From positions 1-33,286 of the forward strand of contig JAFCCM010000020.1 of the NCBI GenBank assembly GCA_017610225.1: a stretch of DNA of 33,286 bases, in the 5' to 3' direction. Shown here in pieces: positions 24,075-31,489 of this stretch. The notes beneath the pieces are model-generated. The model worked only from the letters and a program-made list of their open reading frames with translations, made no database searches and was not told the DNA's origin. Source of the stretch: Candidatus Aenigmatarchaeota archaeon. GTDB lineage: Archaea; Aenigmatarchaeota; Aenigmatarchaeia; CG10238-14. The position numbers and the translations under genes were made by a program. Positions within the stretch are counted from its first letter, which is position 1. Each line of letters opens with the position of its first letter.

Positions 24075-24381
24075 ATTTTATATCTTCCTCTGTAGGTTTA
24101 AAATAACAATCATTAAAATTATAAGTTGTTAATATATTTTCGATATTTTTTTTAAGAATACTCCCTATTTCAAAATTTATCATTTGAGAAGGAATACAAA
24201 ATTCTCCTAATAGATTAGCATTTGGATGTAAAGATTCAATAAAAAGTGACACAATTTTATTTTTTATTGATTTAATAAAATATTTTCTTATTACATATTT
24301 TTTATGAATATATGTAATTTTAAATAATTTTTTTTCATATATTACTCTTGATGGTATAATAATTTTATTAACAATTTCCAT
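24049..24381 (-). CDS. E2-like ubiquitin-conjugating protein candidate
   Basis: A 110-residue protein with a beta-strand meander (IIIPSRVIYEKKLFKITYIH, then IVSLFIES) leading into LHPNANLLGEFCIP. The spacing HPNxxxxGxxC (His52 to Cys62) is exactly that of the HPN tripeptide and catalytic cysteine of eukaryotic-type E2 enzymes (HPNI...G.IC). A helix follows, as in the UBC fold. The protein is shorter than a classical E2 (about 150), so the C-terminal helices would be trimmed. It starts three bases after the stop of an E1-like gene, whose last codons carry its GGAG site, so the two are translationally coupled. If correct, Cys62 would accept an activated ubiquitin-like protein from the E1. The family match rests on this one motif plus context. 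Confidence 0.6.
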   Translation of the reverse strand: MEIVNKIIIPSRVIYEKKLFKITYIHKKYVIRKYFIKSIKNKIVSLFIESLHPNANLLGEFCIPSQMINFEIGSILKKNIENILTTYNFNDCYFKPTEEDIKYEEIKPEF

Positions 24382-24384
24382 ATT

Positions 24385-25242
24385 TTAAGCAGCTCCTGTT
24401 TCAGGAATTAATTCAACATAAAATTGTTTGTTAAATTTTGTGGTAGATATTACATAATTATTAAAGCAGTTTGGAATATTTATCATAGAAACTAAATTAA
24501 ATATTATATCATTACTATTAAGTAATGTTTTTGCTGGAACAATTTTTTCACAAATTGGTGAATCTTTTGTTCCGACACACATATTAATTTTGGAAGTTTT
24601 ATTCGCTTTTAAAATTGGTAAAATATTATTAGCGAGATTTATTAGTTGATCTTCGCCAGGTACTGAATCATAAATAATATCTTTCTTTCTTTTAATAAAT
24701 TTTTTTAAATAATCTAAATCAAATTTATGAACACTTTGATCTAATATACAATCTCGAATTTGATTATTGTCTATTAAATTTGCAAAAATAATTGAAGCAT
24801 TTCTTAAATCATTTTTTGTTAAATAAGTAATATATTTTCCTTTATGTTGTTTTTCATAATAAACATTTCTTCGACAATCTATAATTAAATATCTTGAAGA
24901 AATATATAATCGGGTATCAATAGATTTACCTCGATTATATGTATAATCTCTACAATCTATAAGGATATCATATTTGGGGATTTTAGTTACATTTTCTATA
25001 TATTTTTTATTAATTTTTTTAATAATAATATCTTCATTTTTATTTTTTATAATATTTTCTAAAGCATCAACTTTTAATATTCCGACATCTTTTTTTCTAT
25101 AAATTGTATTTTTTAAATTATTATCTTCAATAATATCATGATCAATTAAAATTAGTTCATTAATTTTTTCTAAATTAGAAATATAATTAGCAACATAACC
25201 ACCAAGAGACCCAATTCCTATAACAGCAATTTTTTTATACAT
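24385..25242 (-). CDS. ThiF/E1-like adenylating enzyme, second copy
   Basis: A 285-residue member of the ThiF/MoeB/E1 superfamily. The nucleotide-binding Rossmann start is IAVIGIGSLGGYVANYI (5-21), followed by ELILIDHDIIEDNNLKNTIY (29-48) with the acidic and Asn positions that contact ATP. RKKDVGILKVDAL (49-61) supplies the Arg and Lys that usually bind the phosphates, and YDILIDCRD is the strand near the adenylate. The C-terminal half is divergent; cysteines at MCVGTKDSPIC are candidates for thioester formation, but this is not established. It differs strongly from the E1-like protein at 26682-27359, so the window encodes two separate activating enzymes. The E2-like gene follows after three bases. 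Confidence 0.8.
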   Translation of the reverse strand: MYKKIAVIGIGSLGGYVANYISNLEKINELILIDHDIIEDNNLKNTIYRKKDVGILKVDALENIIKNKNEDIIIKKINKKYIENVTKIPKYDILIDCRDYTYNRGKSIDTRLYISSRYLIIDCRRNVYYEKQHKGKYITYLTKNDLRNASIIFANLIDNNQIRDCILDQSVHKFDLDYLKKFIKRKKDIIYDSVPGEDQLINLANNILPILKANKTSKINMCVGTKDSPICEKIVPAKTLLNSNDIIFNLVSMINIPNCFNNYVISTTKFNKQFYVELIPETGAA

Positions 25243-25265
25243 AAAATTATCCTCTCTTTTATTTC

Positions 25266-25511
25266 TTAAGAAATTGGGTTCATTAATTTTATTATCTCGT
25301 CAGTTTTATCTACTAAAAATAAAATTTCGTTTTTTGAAAGTCTCCCTGATGATCCGTATCCAATGGTTCCATCTTTTTTATTATAAGTTCTTGTAATTTG
25401 AAGTTTTGGTTCAGCCTCATTATAAGAAAAAATAATAAATTGCAAACTTCCATTTTCTTGTTCCATTTCAAAAAGTTTTATCATTTTGTCATTTTCTTTA
25501 TTATAACCCAT
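25266..25511 (-). CDS. PC4-like small DNA-binding protein candidate
   Basis: 81 residues. The pattern KLQITRTYNKKDGTIGYGSS followed by GRLSKNEILFLVD resembles the PC4/YdbC-type fold, where a basic beta sheet ending in GR.s..E and a C-terminal helix bind single-stranded DNA. The start is at ATG 25511 behind a long G run (GGGGGGGAGAAG). It follows a perfect hairpin and precedes the E1-like gene by 23 bases. A role in transcription with the phage RNA polymerase is an inference from the fold resemblance alone. Confidence 0.5.
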   Translation of the reverse strand: MGYNKENDKMIKLFEMEQENGSLQFIIFSYNEAEPKLQITRTYNKKDGTIGYGSSGRLSKNEILFLVDKTDEIIKLMNPIS

Positions 25512-25548
25512 ATAATCTTCTCCCCCCCTATAAATTTATATTTTTTTA

Positions 25549-25582
25549 ATAGTGAGATTATACATAAATATAATCTCACTAT
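25549..25582 (-). terminator. Perfect 14-pair hairpin between genes
   Basis: ATAGTGAGATTATA pairs perfectly with TATAATCTCACTAT around a 6-base loop, in the gap between the genes ending at 25589 and starting at 25511. On the minus strand the base is followed by A-rich, not T-rich, sequence. It could be a weak terminator or an RNA-processing or stability element. Confidence 0.5.
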
Positions 25583-25588
25583 AAAAAA

Positions 25589-26125
25589 TTATTTTAACAT
25601 AGACATTTCATCTGCGGTCAACTCTGATTTATATGAAGCTTTAAAATTAAACAATTTATGAGTTTCTCTAATAGAATAATTTCTCGGAATTTTAAAAAAC
25701 ATTTTTAACTTTTTTCCATTTTGAATTTTTTTAATATAAAATGTATCTATTAATGGAATTATTTGTTTTTCAAAATATTTAAAATCATTTTTATTTTTTA
25801 TATTAAATTTTCTGGAAATATTTTTTTGTTTCCATCTATGAGAATTCATAATTTCAATTTTTAAAGAATCTTTTTTCTCTTCAATAGCTTTTAGTGCTCG
25901 TGATAATGATTTACTTCTTCCTTTTTTCTTATTAAAAGTATCAAGAACAGAACATATTGATACACCCCTTGACATAACCTCATTATTTTCATCTAAAAAT
26001 AAACATACCGTACAAACATTATTTACTAATTCTGTTTTATAATAATAATATTTTATTCTTTTAACTCTAATTTTTTTAAGATATTGTTCAAAGTTAAGTT
26101 TTTGATCTTTCTTAACTTTTTTCAT
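25589..26125 (-). CDS. Phage protein of unknown function
   Basis: 178 residues, basic. The middle segment (CTVCLFLDENNEVMSRGVSI, then CSVLDTFNKKKGRSKSLSRA) has a two-strand, turn and basic-helix shape. It resembles proteins in other large phages in which a phrase like RGvaics..D.f.K..Gr..A..RA is conserved; no function is known to me. The start is at ATG 26125 with AAGGAGG upstream. It lies between two hairpins (26145-26178 and 25549-25582), so it may form its own transcription unit between the Ubl cassette and the second E1/E2 pair. Confidence 0.55.
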   Translation of the reverse strand: MKKVKKDQKLNFEQYLKKIRVKRIKYYYYKTELVNNVCTVCLFLDENNEVMSRGVSICSVLDTFNKKKGRSKSLSRALKAIEEKKDSLKIEIMNSHRWKQKNISRKFNIKNKNDFKYFEKQIIPLIDTFYIKKIQNGKKLKMFFKIPRNYSIRETHKLFNFKASYKSELTADEMSMLK

Positions 26126-26144
26126 TTTCTTCCTCCTTAATAAA

Positions 26145-26178
26145 AATTAAAGGGAATATTTTCATATCCCCTTTAATT
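26145..26178 (-). terminator. Strong Rho-independent terminator after the Ubl gene
   Basis: On the minus strand AATTAAAGGGGATAT pairs with ATATTCCCTTTAATT over 15 positions (one G-T) around a GAAA tetraloop, followed by TTTTTATT. It closes the block that runs from 33260 to the ubiquitin-like gene. Confidence 0.85.
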
Positions 26179-26204
26179 TTTTAATTAATAATTCTTAATT
26201 GTTT

Positions 26205-26663
26205 TTAACCCTTTTTTCCAGCCGGTTTAATAAATTCAAGAATATCACCATCTTTTAAAACATATCCATCTAATACTTCTTTTCCATTAACCAAACCTTT
26301 TGACATACGAGCTACATTTAAAACTTCACGTAGAAATTCTGAAACAACACCAACTGATTTTCCAACTACTGGAAATTTCCCAGAAGAAGCTCCAGCTGAA
26401 ACTTGAATTGTTGTTTTTGTTTTATTCCCAAATGATGCATTCGGATTTGTTAAAGAACTTGTAAAAGATCCATCCAATCCAGTAACTTTATTATTTTGAG
26501 TTTTGGTCGTTATTTTCTTTTTAATTGATCTTGTGTTTTTAAGAATAGCTTCTATAATGATATCTTTACGTTTTTTAGTCATTCCTGGTATTTCAAGAGT
26601 ATGAACACATATTTGACGAAGTTCTACTACAGTTTTGTTTTGTAATTCTTCTTTTGTATACAT
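26205..26663 (-). CDS. Ubiquitin-like beta-grasp protein with N-terminal SAP-like domain
   Basis: 152 residues in two modules. Residues 1-45 (YTKEELQNKTVVELRQIC, then EIPGMTKKRKDIIIEAIL) have the helix-extended loop-helix pattern of SAP/Rho-N domains, which bind nucleic acid. Residues 82-152 read as a beta-grasp fold of the ThiS/MoaD/ubiquitin kind: first strand TTIQVSAGA, helix VVSEFLREVLN, then GLVNGKEVLDGYVLKDGDIL and FIKPAGKKG. The NG-x(6)-G-x-x-LKDGD phrase and a tail ending in glycine right after it are as expected of a modifier activated at its C-terminus. Only one terminal Gly is present, where ubiquitin has Gly-Gly. The gene follows the E1-like gene and ends the operon at a terminator. 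It is plausibly the modifier used by the nearby E1, JAMM and E2-like proteins. Confidence 0.75.
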   Translation of the reverse strand: MYTKEELQNKTVVELRQICVHTLEIPGMTKKRKDIIIEAILKNTRSIKKKITTKTQNNKVTGLDGSFTSSLTNPNASFGNKTKTTIQVSAGASSGKFPVVGKSVGVVSEFLREVLNVARMSKGLVNGKEVLDGYVLKDGDILEFIKPAGKKG

Positions 26664-26681
26664 ATAAAAAACTCCTCTCTT

Positions 26682-27359
26682 TTAGTTTTTACAAATTCTT
26701 TTTTTAGAATCTGCTTTCATGGTTAAAATATCAAAATAAATTTCACAAAATTGGTAATTTTTTTTTACAATAACATTATAAAATGCCCAACACATAATAG
26801 TTGCAACACCCAAATTAGTAAAGAGTAACTGTGGTTCTGATTTTGAAAGTTCTTCACATGACATTTCATCTGGATGTTTATCATCTGGATTTTTAATTTC
26901 TTGATGATAATCACATAAACTTGGTGTAATATTTTCACCTCCTTTTCTTATATAAATTTGTACATTACCATCTATAAAATCATTCCCCCCAGAAATAAGA
27001 ATAATTTCATCAAGACAATTGCAATAATTTGAAATCAATTGTCGAGTCTTATGATTATCAACTCCTAATAAAACAATATCTTTATTTTGAATAATAGTAG
27101 ATATATTTTCATCATTAACATATTGATTAATTGAATTAATTTTTAATTGTTTAAATTTAATTTCAAGTTCTTTGGTTTTAACTTCAGCTTTATTTCCAAT
27201 ATAATTAAAATCTTGTCTTTCATAATTTTTTAATTCATATTGGTCTCCATCTACTAAAGTAATATTTATATCATTCTCCTTCGAATAATTAAGAAATTTA
27301 CATAATTTATCAGTTAAAATTGACCCAATTCCACCAAGACCAATAATTTTAATATTCAT
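26682..27359 (-). CDS. ThiF/E1-like enzyme of PRTRC type
   Basis: 225 residues of the ThiF/E1 superfamily, expected to adenylate the C-terminus of a ubiquitin-like protein. It has the GLGGIGS nucleotide loop (7-13), ITLVDGDQYELKNYERQDF (33-51) with Asp37, Asp39, Asn45 and Arg48, a phosphate-binding region ending KAEVKTKEL, and LLGVDNHKTRQ (98-107). Near the C-terminus, DEMSCEELSKSEPQLLFTNL (164-183) matches the way PRTRC-system ThiF proteins carry a Ser-Cys-x-x-[Glu/Ala]...Gln phrase; Cys168 is the best candidate for a thioester cysteine. It sits between the JAMM peptidase and Ubl genes, with gaps of 12 and 18 bases. Confidence 0.85.
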   Translation of the reverse strand: MNIKIIGLGGIGSILTDKLCKFLNYSKENDINITLVDGDQYELKNYERQDFNYIGNKAEVKTKELEIKFKQLKINSINQYVNDENISTIIQNKDIVLLGVDNHKTRQLISNYCNCLDEIILISGGNDFIDGNVQIYIRKGGENITPSLCDYHQEIKNPDDKHPDEMSCEELSKSEPQLLFTNLGVATIMCWAFYNVIVKKNYQFCEIYFDILTMKADSKKRICKN

Positions 27360-27371
27360 TTATTTTCTCCT

Positions 27372-28274
27372 TTATAAATAATTCATTAAATTTAAATTAT
27401 CTTCATCTTCATCAATTTCTTGAGTCATTTTTTCAAGCATTAAATCAATTTTATAATCTTTAAAAACACATTCTTTACATGGATTAAAATCATCATCAGT
27501 ATTATTATTATTGTCACTACCAAATGACAATGAATCGATTATTTTTTGATTCCTTATTCTTGAAAAATCAAAACTATTAATATTAATTGGTAATATTTCT
27601 TTTTTAGAAACATTTTTTAACCATTTTTTATTAAATTTAGCTTTTATAATATTTGAAGATTCAACTATATAAAAAATACCATCTTTATTAAATTGAACAA
27701 TACCTTGAATATATTCTCCTGGTTCTGTAATAAATCTTGACCCATTAATTACAATAGATGATGAAATACTAAATGATAAATCAGAATTATTAATATTTCC
27801 AAGAGTAATATGTAAACCATCAAATTCTTTTTCATCATGACTATCAACTCCAGAATGAAAAGCTGATAATGATCCGTGACTATGAATATCTCCTATTAAA
27901 TTATAATTAGGAATATTATTTATAGAATAGTCTAATGAACATGAAGAAACAGTTTGGGTAGGAGCATATAATTTAAATTTTTTAGACAATTCATTATAAT
28001 AAATTAATACAATTGCCTCCCCTTTATAAAGTTCATAAACTTTTCTAAAAAAAGTAATAATTTTAAGAAATTTAATTGTTGATATTTTAGGAATATTCAT
28101 TTTAGCTTTAGAAACTATATTTAAATTATTCAAAATTGAAATTTGATTAACTGGGGTAATACTTTCTAATAATCCTAATTTCTTTTTTAAAAATATCCCC
28201 TCTTTAGAAACTATATAAAAAATATCGTCTTTAGGAATTTCTTGATTTCCATCATTAATAAATATTTTAAACAT
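27372..28274 (-). CDS. JAMM/MPN metallopeptidase (Prok-JAB, PRTRC protein A-like)
   Basis: 300 residues. The complete JAMM zinc-peptidase signature is visible: Glu86 in YKGEAIVLIYY, then GDIHSHGSLSAFHSGVDSHD with His131, His133, Ser141 and Asp144, which is exactly H-x-H-x(7)-S-x(2)-D. This family removes or trims ubiquitin-like modifiers at the C-terminus or at isopeptide bonds. The local context (AFHSGVDSHDE) is close to what is seen in protein A of PRTRC cassettes. The C-terminal 80 residues are acidic and include CKECVFKDYKIDLMLEKM. Its start overlaps the end of the 837-residue gene by 8 bases, so the two are translationally coupled. All catalytic residues are present and it should be active. 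Confidence 0.88.
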   Translation of the reverse strand: MFKIFINDGNQEIPKDDIFYIVSKEGIFLKKKLGLLESITPVNQISILNNLNIVSKAKMNIPKISTIKFLKIITFFRKVYELYKGEAIVLIYYNELSKKFKLYAPTQTVSSCSLDYSINNIPNYNLIGDIHSHGSLSAFHSGVDSHDEKEFDGLHITLGNINNSDLSFSISSSIVINGSRFITEPGEYIQGIVQFNKDGIFYIVESSNIIKAKFNKKWLKNVSKKEILPININSFDFSRIRNQKIIDSLSFGSDNNNNTDDDFNPCKECVFKDYKIDLMLEKMTQEIDEDEDNLNLMNYL

Positions 28275-30780
28275 TTCTGATATTTATCTCCCTATCTTGT
28301 TTGAATGAAAAATTTGATGAATTATTTTTTGTATACATCCCATGAAAATTTGGAAATCCTGAAAATTTTTGACATATTGTTTGTTGTTTTTTAGTATATC
28401 TTGGAGTAATAAAACCATGATGATAATAAGGATGTTTTTGAAAATTTGAATTATAATTATTTCCTCTTATAAAATTTCTGATTTTTTCTATTTGTAAAAT
28501 ATTATTATAATAAATATATAATATACTATCTAAAAAACTATCTCCCTCAATAGAAATAAAATCTCCAGGTTGAAATTTAATTTTAGACAGATTAATCGGA
28601 GCATGTTTTAATTTTTTCCATTTAAGTGAATCATTTTGAATTAATTCAAAATTAGTTTTTAAATCACTATACCATAAAGTACAACAATTAGAACAAAGAA
28701 CTAAAGGTTCTCCTCCAGTATCTATTAAAAATCCAATAATAATGTTAATATCTTTTTTAGGAAAATTTGAAATTTGAGATTTATTAGCTCTTATTTTTGT
28801 TCCTGATACAATTCCTTTATATTCTGTTTGAATTTTTCTTATAACTCCTATATTTATTTCAATATCTATAAATTGTTTATTTTTTCGAATATAGGGAATA
28901 TGTTCTATTTCTCCCTTTTTATTTTTTAAATGTATTTCAATAATATCTTCTGTTTTATTAAAATAAAATTTATCAATTGTTTGAATATTAAACATGTTTG
29001 TTGGATTTTCCCAATCTGCTTTTACAACTTGATCTCCAATTTTAAAATTTATTTCATTATCAAAACTTGTAACTTTAAATTTTTTATTTGAGGAATCTAT
29101 GCAAAATTTGAAAACTTCTTCTAATGATGGATTCTGTAAAATTTCATTTCTTAAAAATTTAGTTTTAGTTATAAAACTTTTTTGTTTATCATTCAAAAAT
29201 AATTTCGCACCGATTCTAAAAATACGAGGACATAATTTACAATCTGTTATTTTATGAATTATAAAATTAGTACTATCAAATAATGGTATACGAATTTTAT
29301 TATTATTATTATTATCTTTAAATGTTAATATGATTTTATTTTGTATACTTATATTACACTCAATAAATGTAGCTTTTATATAGTTTGTAACTACTAATTT
29401 ATAATTATTATTTTCTAATATATAAATTTCATTTTTCTTTAATTTTATATTTTGAAATTTTGGATTTTTATTATCAAAAATAGTAGCTTCTAAATTTTTA
29501 GCTAAATAATTATCATTATTTAGAATAATTTCAAATTCACCATCTCTTGCTTTTTTAATTTTATTTACTCGTTTATAACCTTTAAATGGAAAATCAACTA
29601 TTAATATATCTCCTTTTTTGACAATAATATTATTTTTTAATTTAATAAAATCTATTTGATTTTGATTTTCTAAAAATTGATTAATATTTGATTTGAAGAT
29701 TCTATCTATTTTTAATTTTGAAAAATTATGTTCAGAATCTTCAACTTTGACATATAATGGATCGGATAATGCATCATTACCAATAAATGTTTCTATAAAA
29801 AATTCTTTTTTATTAAGTATAAAAGAATCACCAATTGATAATACTCCATTTTCAAAAGCTACTGATTCACATATATTTTCATATAATTCTTTTTTATCTT
29901 CTTTTTTATCTTCTTTTTCATCAATTTTATAAAGTCTTGTGAAAATTTTTTCAAGAGAATAAAAATTAAATGAATCATTGCATAAATTTATATTATTTTC
30001 TATTTCACATATTTCTCGACTTAAAGTATAAAAATGGGGAATCCATGAAACATCAAATATAAACATTGGATCTTTTTTAGTATTATACTCCCATGTTAAA
30101 TAATCACTAACTTCATTATTTTTTTGTGCATATTTTTCAACATGGGATATATAATCATTATTAAAAATAGCAGACCAAAATTTCAATAAAATATTATCAC
30201 ATGATTCAATTAATGTTATGTTAGATGGTTGGTCGAATACACCAAGACATACTGTTTGTTTTGAACTTATATTTAACAAATTAGCATTTAATAAATAGTC
30301 TGCTTTGCTTGATATAGGTGATAATCGAAAGAAAACTTCTAAACGAATTAATTGATTTTCTGGATTTAAAACTATAATATAAACAATATATGGAAATGAC
30401 AATAAAAATCTATATGGTTTTTTATTTTCTTTTAAGAAATTTTTAAAACCATATTTTTCTAAATGACCTGATAATTTTAATTTTTCAATAACATATTCCA
30501 TACTTAAATCAACTAAAATTGTTCTTACTCTTGGTTGGTCTTCAAGTATAACCATTTTTGAACCATCTGAATAATATTTTGAATATCTGCAATTTAAAGG
30601 GAGTATTACATCACCACTTTTCATTTTTAATTTTTCTTGAATTCTCCCTAAAAAACCTTTAGTTGATTTAATACAATCTCTTATCATTGGAATTGTATCT
30701 TTTTTATCATTTTGAGTTATTTTAGAAATTAATAAAGATGTACAATTATTATCTATTCTTATTTCTTTTAAGTCATGCAT
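28267..30780 (-). CDS. Large protein with PRTRC protein B/Prok-E2-like N-terminal region
   Basis: 837 residues. Residues 120-215 have the order of features found in PRTRC protein B, whose fold has been placed with E2-like proteins: strands PYRFLLSFPYIVYIIVLN and QLIRLEVFFRLSPI, then LLNANLLNISSKQTVCLGVF with Cys178, and a Trp-containing helix (LLKFWSAIFNNDYISH). From about residue 300 to 740 the protein becomes a long beta-rich series of short repeating strands (GDSFILNKKEFFIE, GDILIVDFPFKGYKRVNKI, GDQVVKADWE), suggesting several small SH3-like barrels. Near residue 700 is CSNCC, a possible metal site. This extension is absent from ordinary PRTRC B proteins (usually 200-300 residues). It may be a scaffold or substrate-binding region. 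The coupled JAMM gene supports a conjugation role; the E2 assignment is uncertain. Confidence 0.6.
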   Translation of the reverse strand: MHDLKEIRIDNNCTSLLISKITQNDKKDTIPMIRDCIKSTKGFLGRIQEKLKMKSGDVILPLNCRYSKYYSDGSKMVILEDQPRVRTILVDLSMEYVIEKLKLSGHLEKYGFKNFLKENKKPYRFLLSFPYIVYIIVLNPENQLIRLEVFFRLSPISSKADYLLNANLLNISSKQTVCLGVFDQPSNITLIESCDNILLKFWSAIFNNDYISHVEKYAQKNNEVSDYLTWEYNTKKDPMFIFDVSWIPHFYTLSREICEIENNINLCNDSFNFYSLEKIFTRLYKIDEKEDKKEDKKELYENICESVAFENGVLSIGDSFILNKKEFFIETFIGNDALSDPLYVKVEDSEHNFSKLKIDRIFKSNINQFLENQNQIDFIKLKNNIIVKKGDILIVDFPFKGYKRVNKIKKARDGEFEIILNNDNYLAKNLEATIFDNKNPKFQNIKLKKNEIYILENNNYKLVVTNYIKATFIECNISIQNKIILTFKDNNNNNKIRIPLFDSTNFIIHKITDCKLCPRIFRIGAKLFLNDKQKSFITKTKFLRNEILQNPSLEEVFKFCIDSSNKKFKVTSFDNEINFKIGDQVVKADWENPTNMFNIQTIDKFYFNKTEDIIEIHLKNKKGEIEHIPYIRKNKQFIDIEINIGVIRKIQTEYKGIVSGTKIRANKSQISNFPKKDINIIIGFLIDTGGEPLVLCSNCCTLWYSDLKTNFELIQNDSLKWKKLKHAPINLSKIKFQPGDFISIEGDSFLDSILYIYYNNILQIEKIRNFIRGNNYNSNFQKHPYYHHGFITPRYTKKQQTICQKFSGFPNFHGMYTKNNSSNFSFKQDREINIRNV

Positions 30781-30785
30781 TTTTT

Positions 30786-31160
30786 TTATTCTCCTTTTAG
30801 ATATTTCATAACTTTCGCATATTCTCTTAATATTTTTGGAGCAGAATCAAATTTATCAATATTCCATGTTTGTATTCTTTTAACTTTTTCATTACCAATA
30901 ACAAGATTTTCAGAAAACCCAGTCCATAATGATATAATATATTTTTCCTTATATTCTCTTTCAAGACTTAAAAAAGAAATTTTATTCTTTGAAATTTCTG
31001 GAACTTCTAAAGATAAAAATATATTAGCACCTTGAGGAATATATTCTGAATATTTTGTATTAAGCTGCTCTTCTTTCATAATTTTATCACATAATTCTAT
31101 AACTTGTTCATCTAATTCACTACTTTCAATTTCTTTTAAAAGTTGTTCAATAATTCCCAT
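30786..31160 (-). CDS. Unknown protein in the conjugation operon
   Basis: 124 residues, acidic, not recognised. An N-terminal helix pair (IEQLLKEIESSELDEQVIEL) is followed by a strand-rich middle (ANIFLSLEVPEI, then KYIISLWTGFSENLVIG) and a helical end (APKILREYAKVMKYLKGE). There is no catalytic motif. It starts at ATG 31160 behind AGGAGA and ends five bases before the 837-residue gene, so it belongs to the same transcript as the E1/JAMM/Ubl genes. Confidence 0.6.
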   Translation of the reverse strand: MGIIEQLLKEIESSELDEQVIELCDKIMKEEQLNTKYSEYIPQGANIFLSLEVPEISKNKISFLSLEREYKEKYIISLWTGFSENLVIGNEKVKRIQTWNIDKFDSAPKILREYAKVMKYLKGE

Positions 31161-31180
31161 TTAATTAATTCTCCTTTAAA

Positions 31181-31489
31181 TTATTTTTTTATAGAATAAC
31201 GAGTTCGATCTGGAGTTTGAAGCCAATCAACATTATTAAAAGGTATTGATCTCCAACCTCTTTTTTCAAGATCATAAACATGAACAATTTTAGCTTTTTT
31301 TACTAATTTTAAAATTTTAGGAATATTTATATTTTTAGGTTTATCAGCTCTTGGAATTCTTTTAAAATCTAAAGTACAATTCATAATACGAATTGTACCA
31401 TCTTTTTTTATAAATTTTATTATTACTTCTTCTACACTTCGAATTTTTTCCCAAAATTCTATAACATCATCAATAATATCTTTTGGCAT
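31181..31489 (-). CDS. Small SH3-like phage protein (DUF2693-like)
   Basis: 102 residues. The pattern IIKFIKKDGTIRIMNCTLDF, then KRIPRADKPK and IVHVYDLEKRGWRSIPFNNV, resembles DUF2693-type small proteins. In these, a 'V.F.KkDGs.R.m..Tl' strand pair and a 'v.VyD.e...WRsf....v' end form an SH3-like barrel. Function is unknown; some relatives are thought to bind nucleic acid. It abuts the radical SAM gene (its ATG directly follows that stop), so the two are co-translated. Confidence 0.6.
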   Translation of the reverse strand: MPKDIIDDVIEFWEKIRSVEEVIIKFIKKDGTIRIMNCTLDFKRIPRADKPKNINIPKILKLVKKAKIVHVYDLEKRGWRSIPFNNVDWLQTPDRTRYSIKK

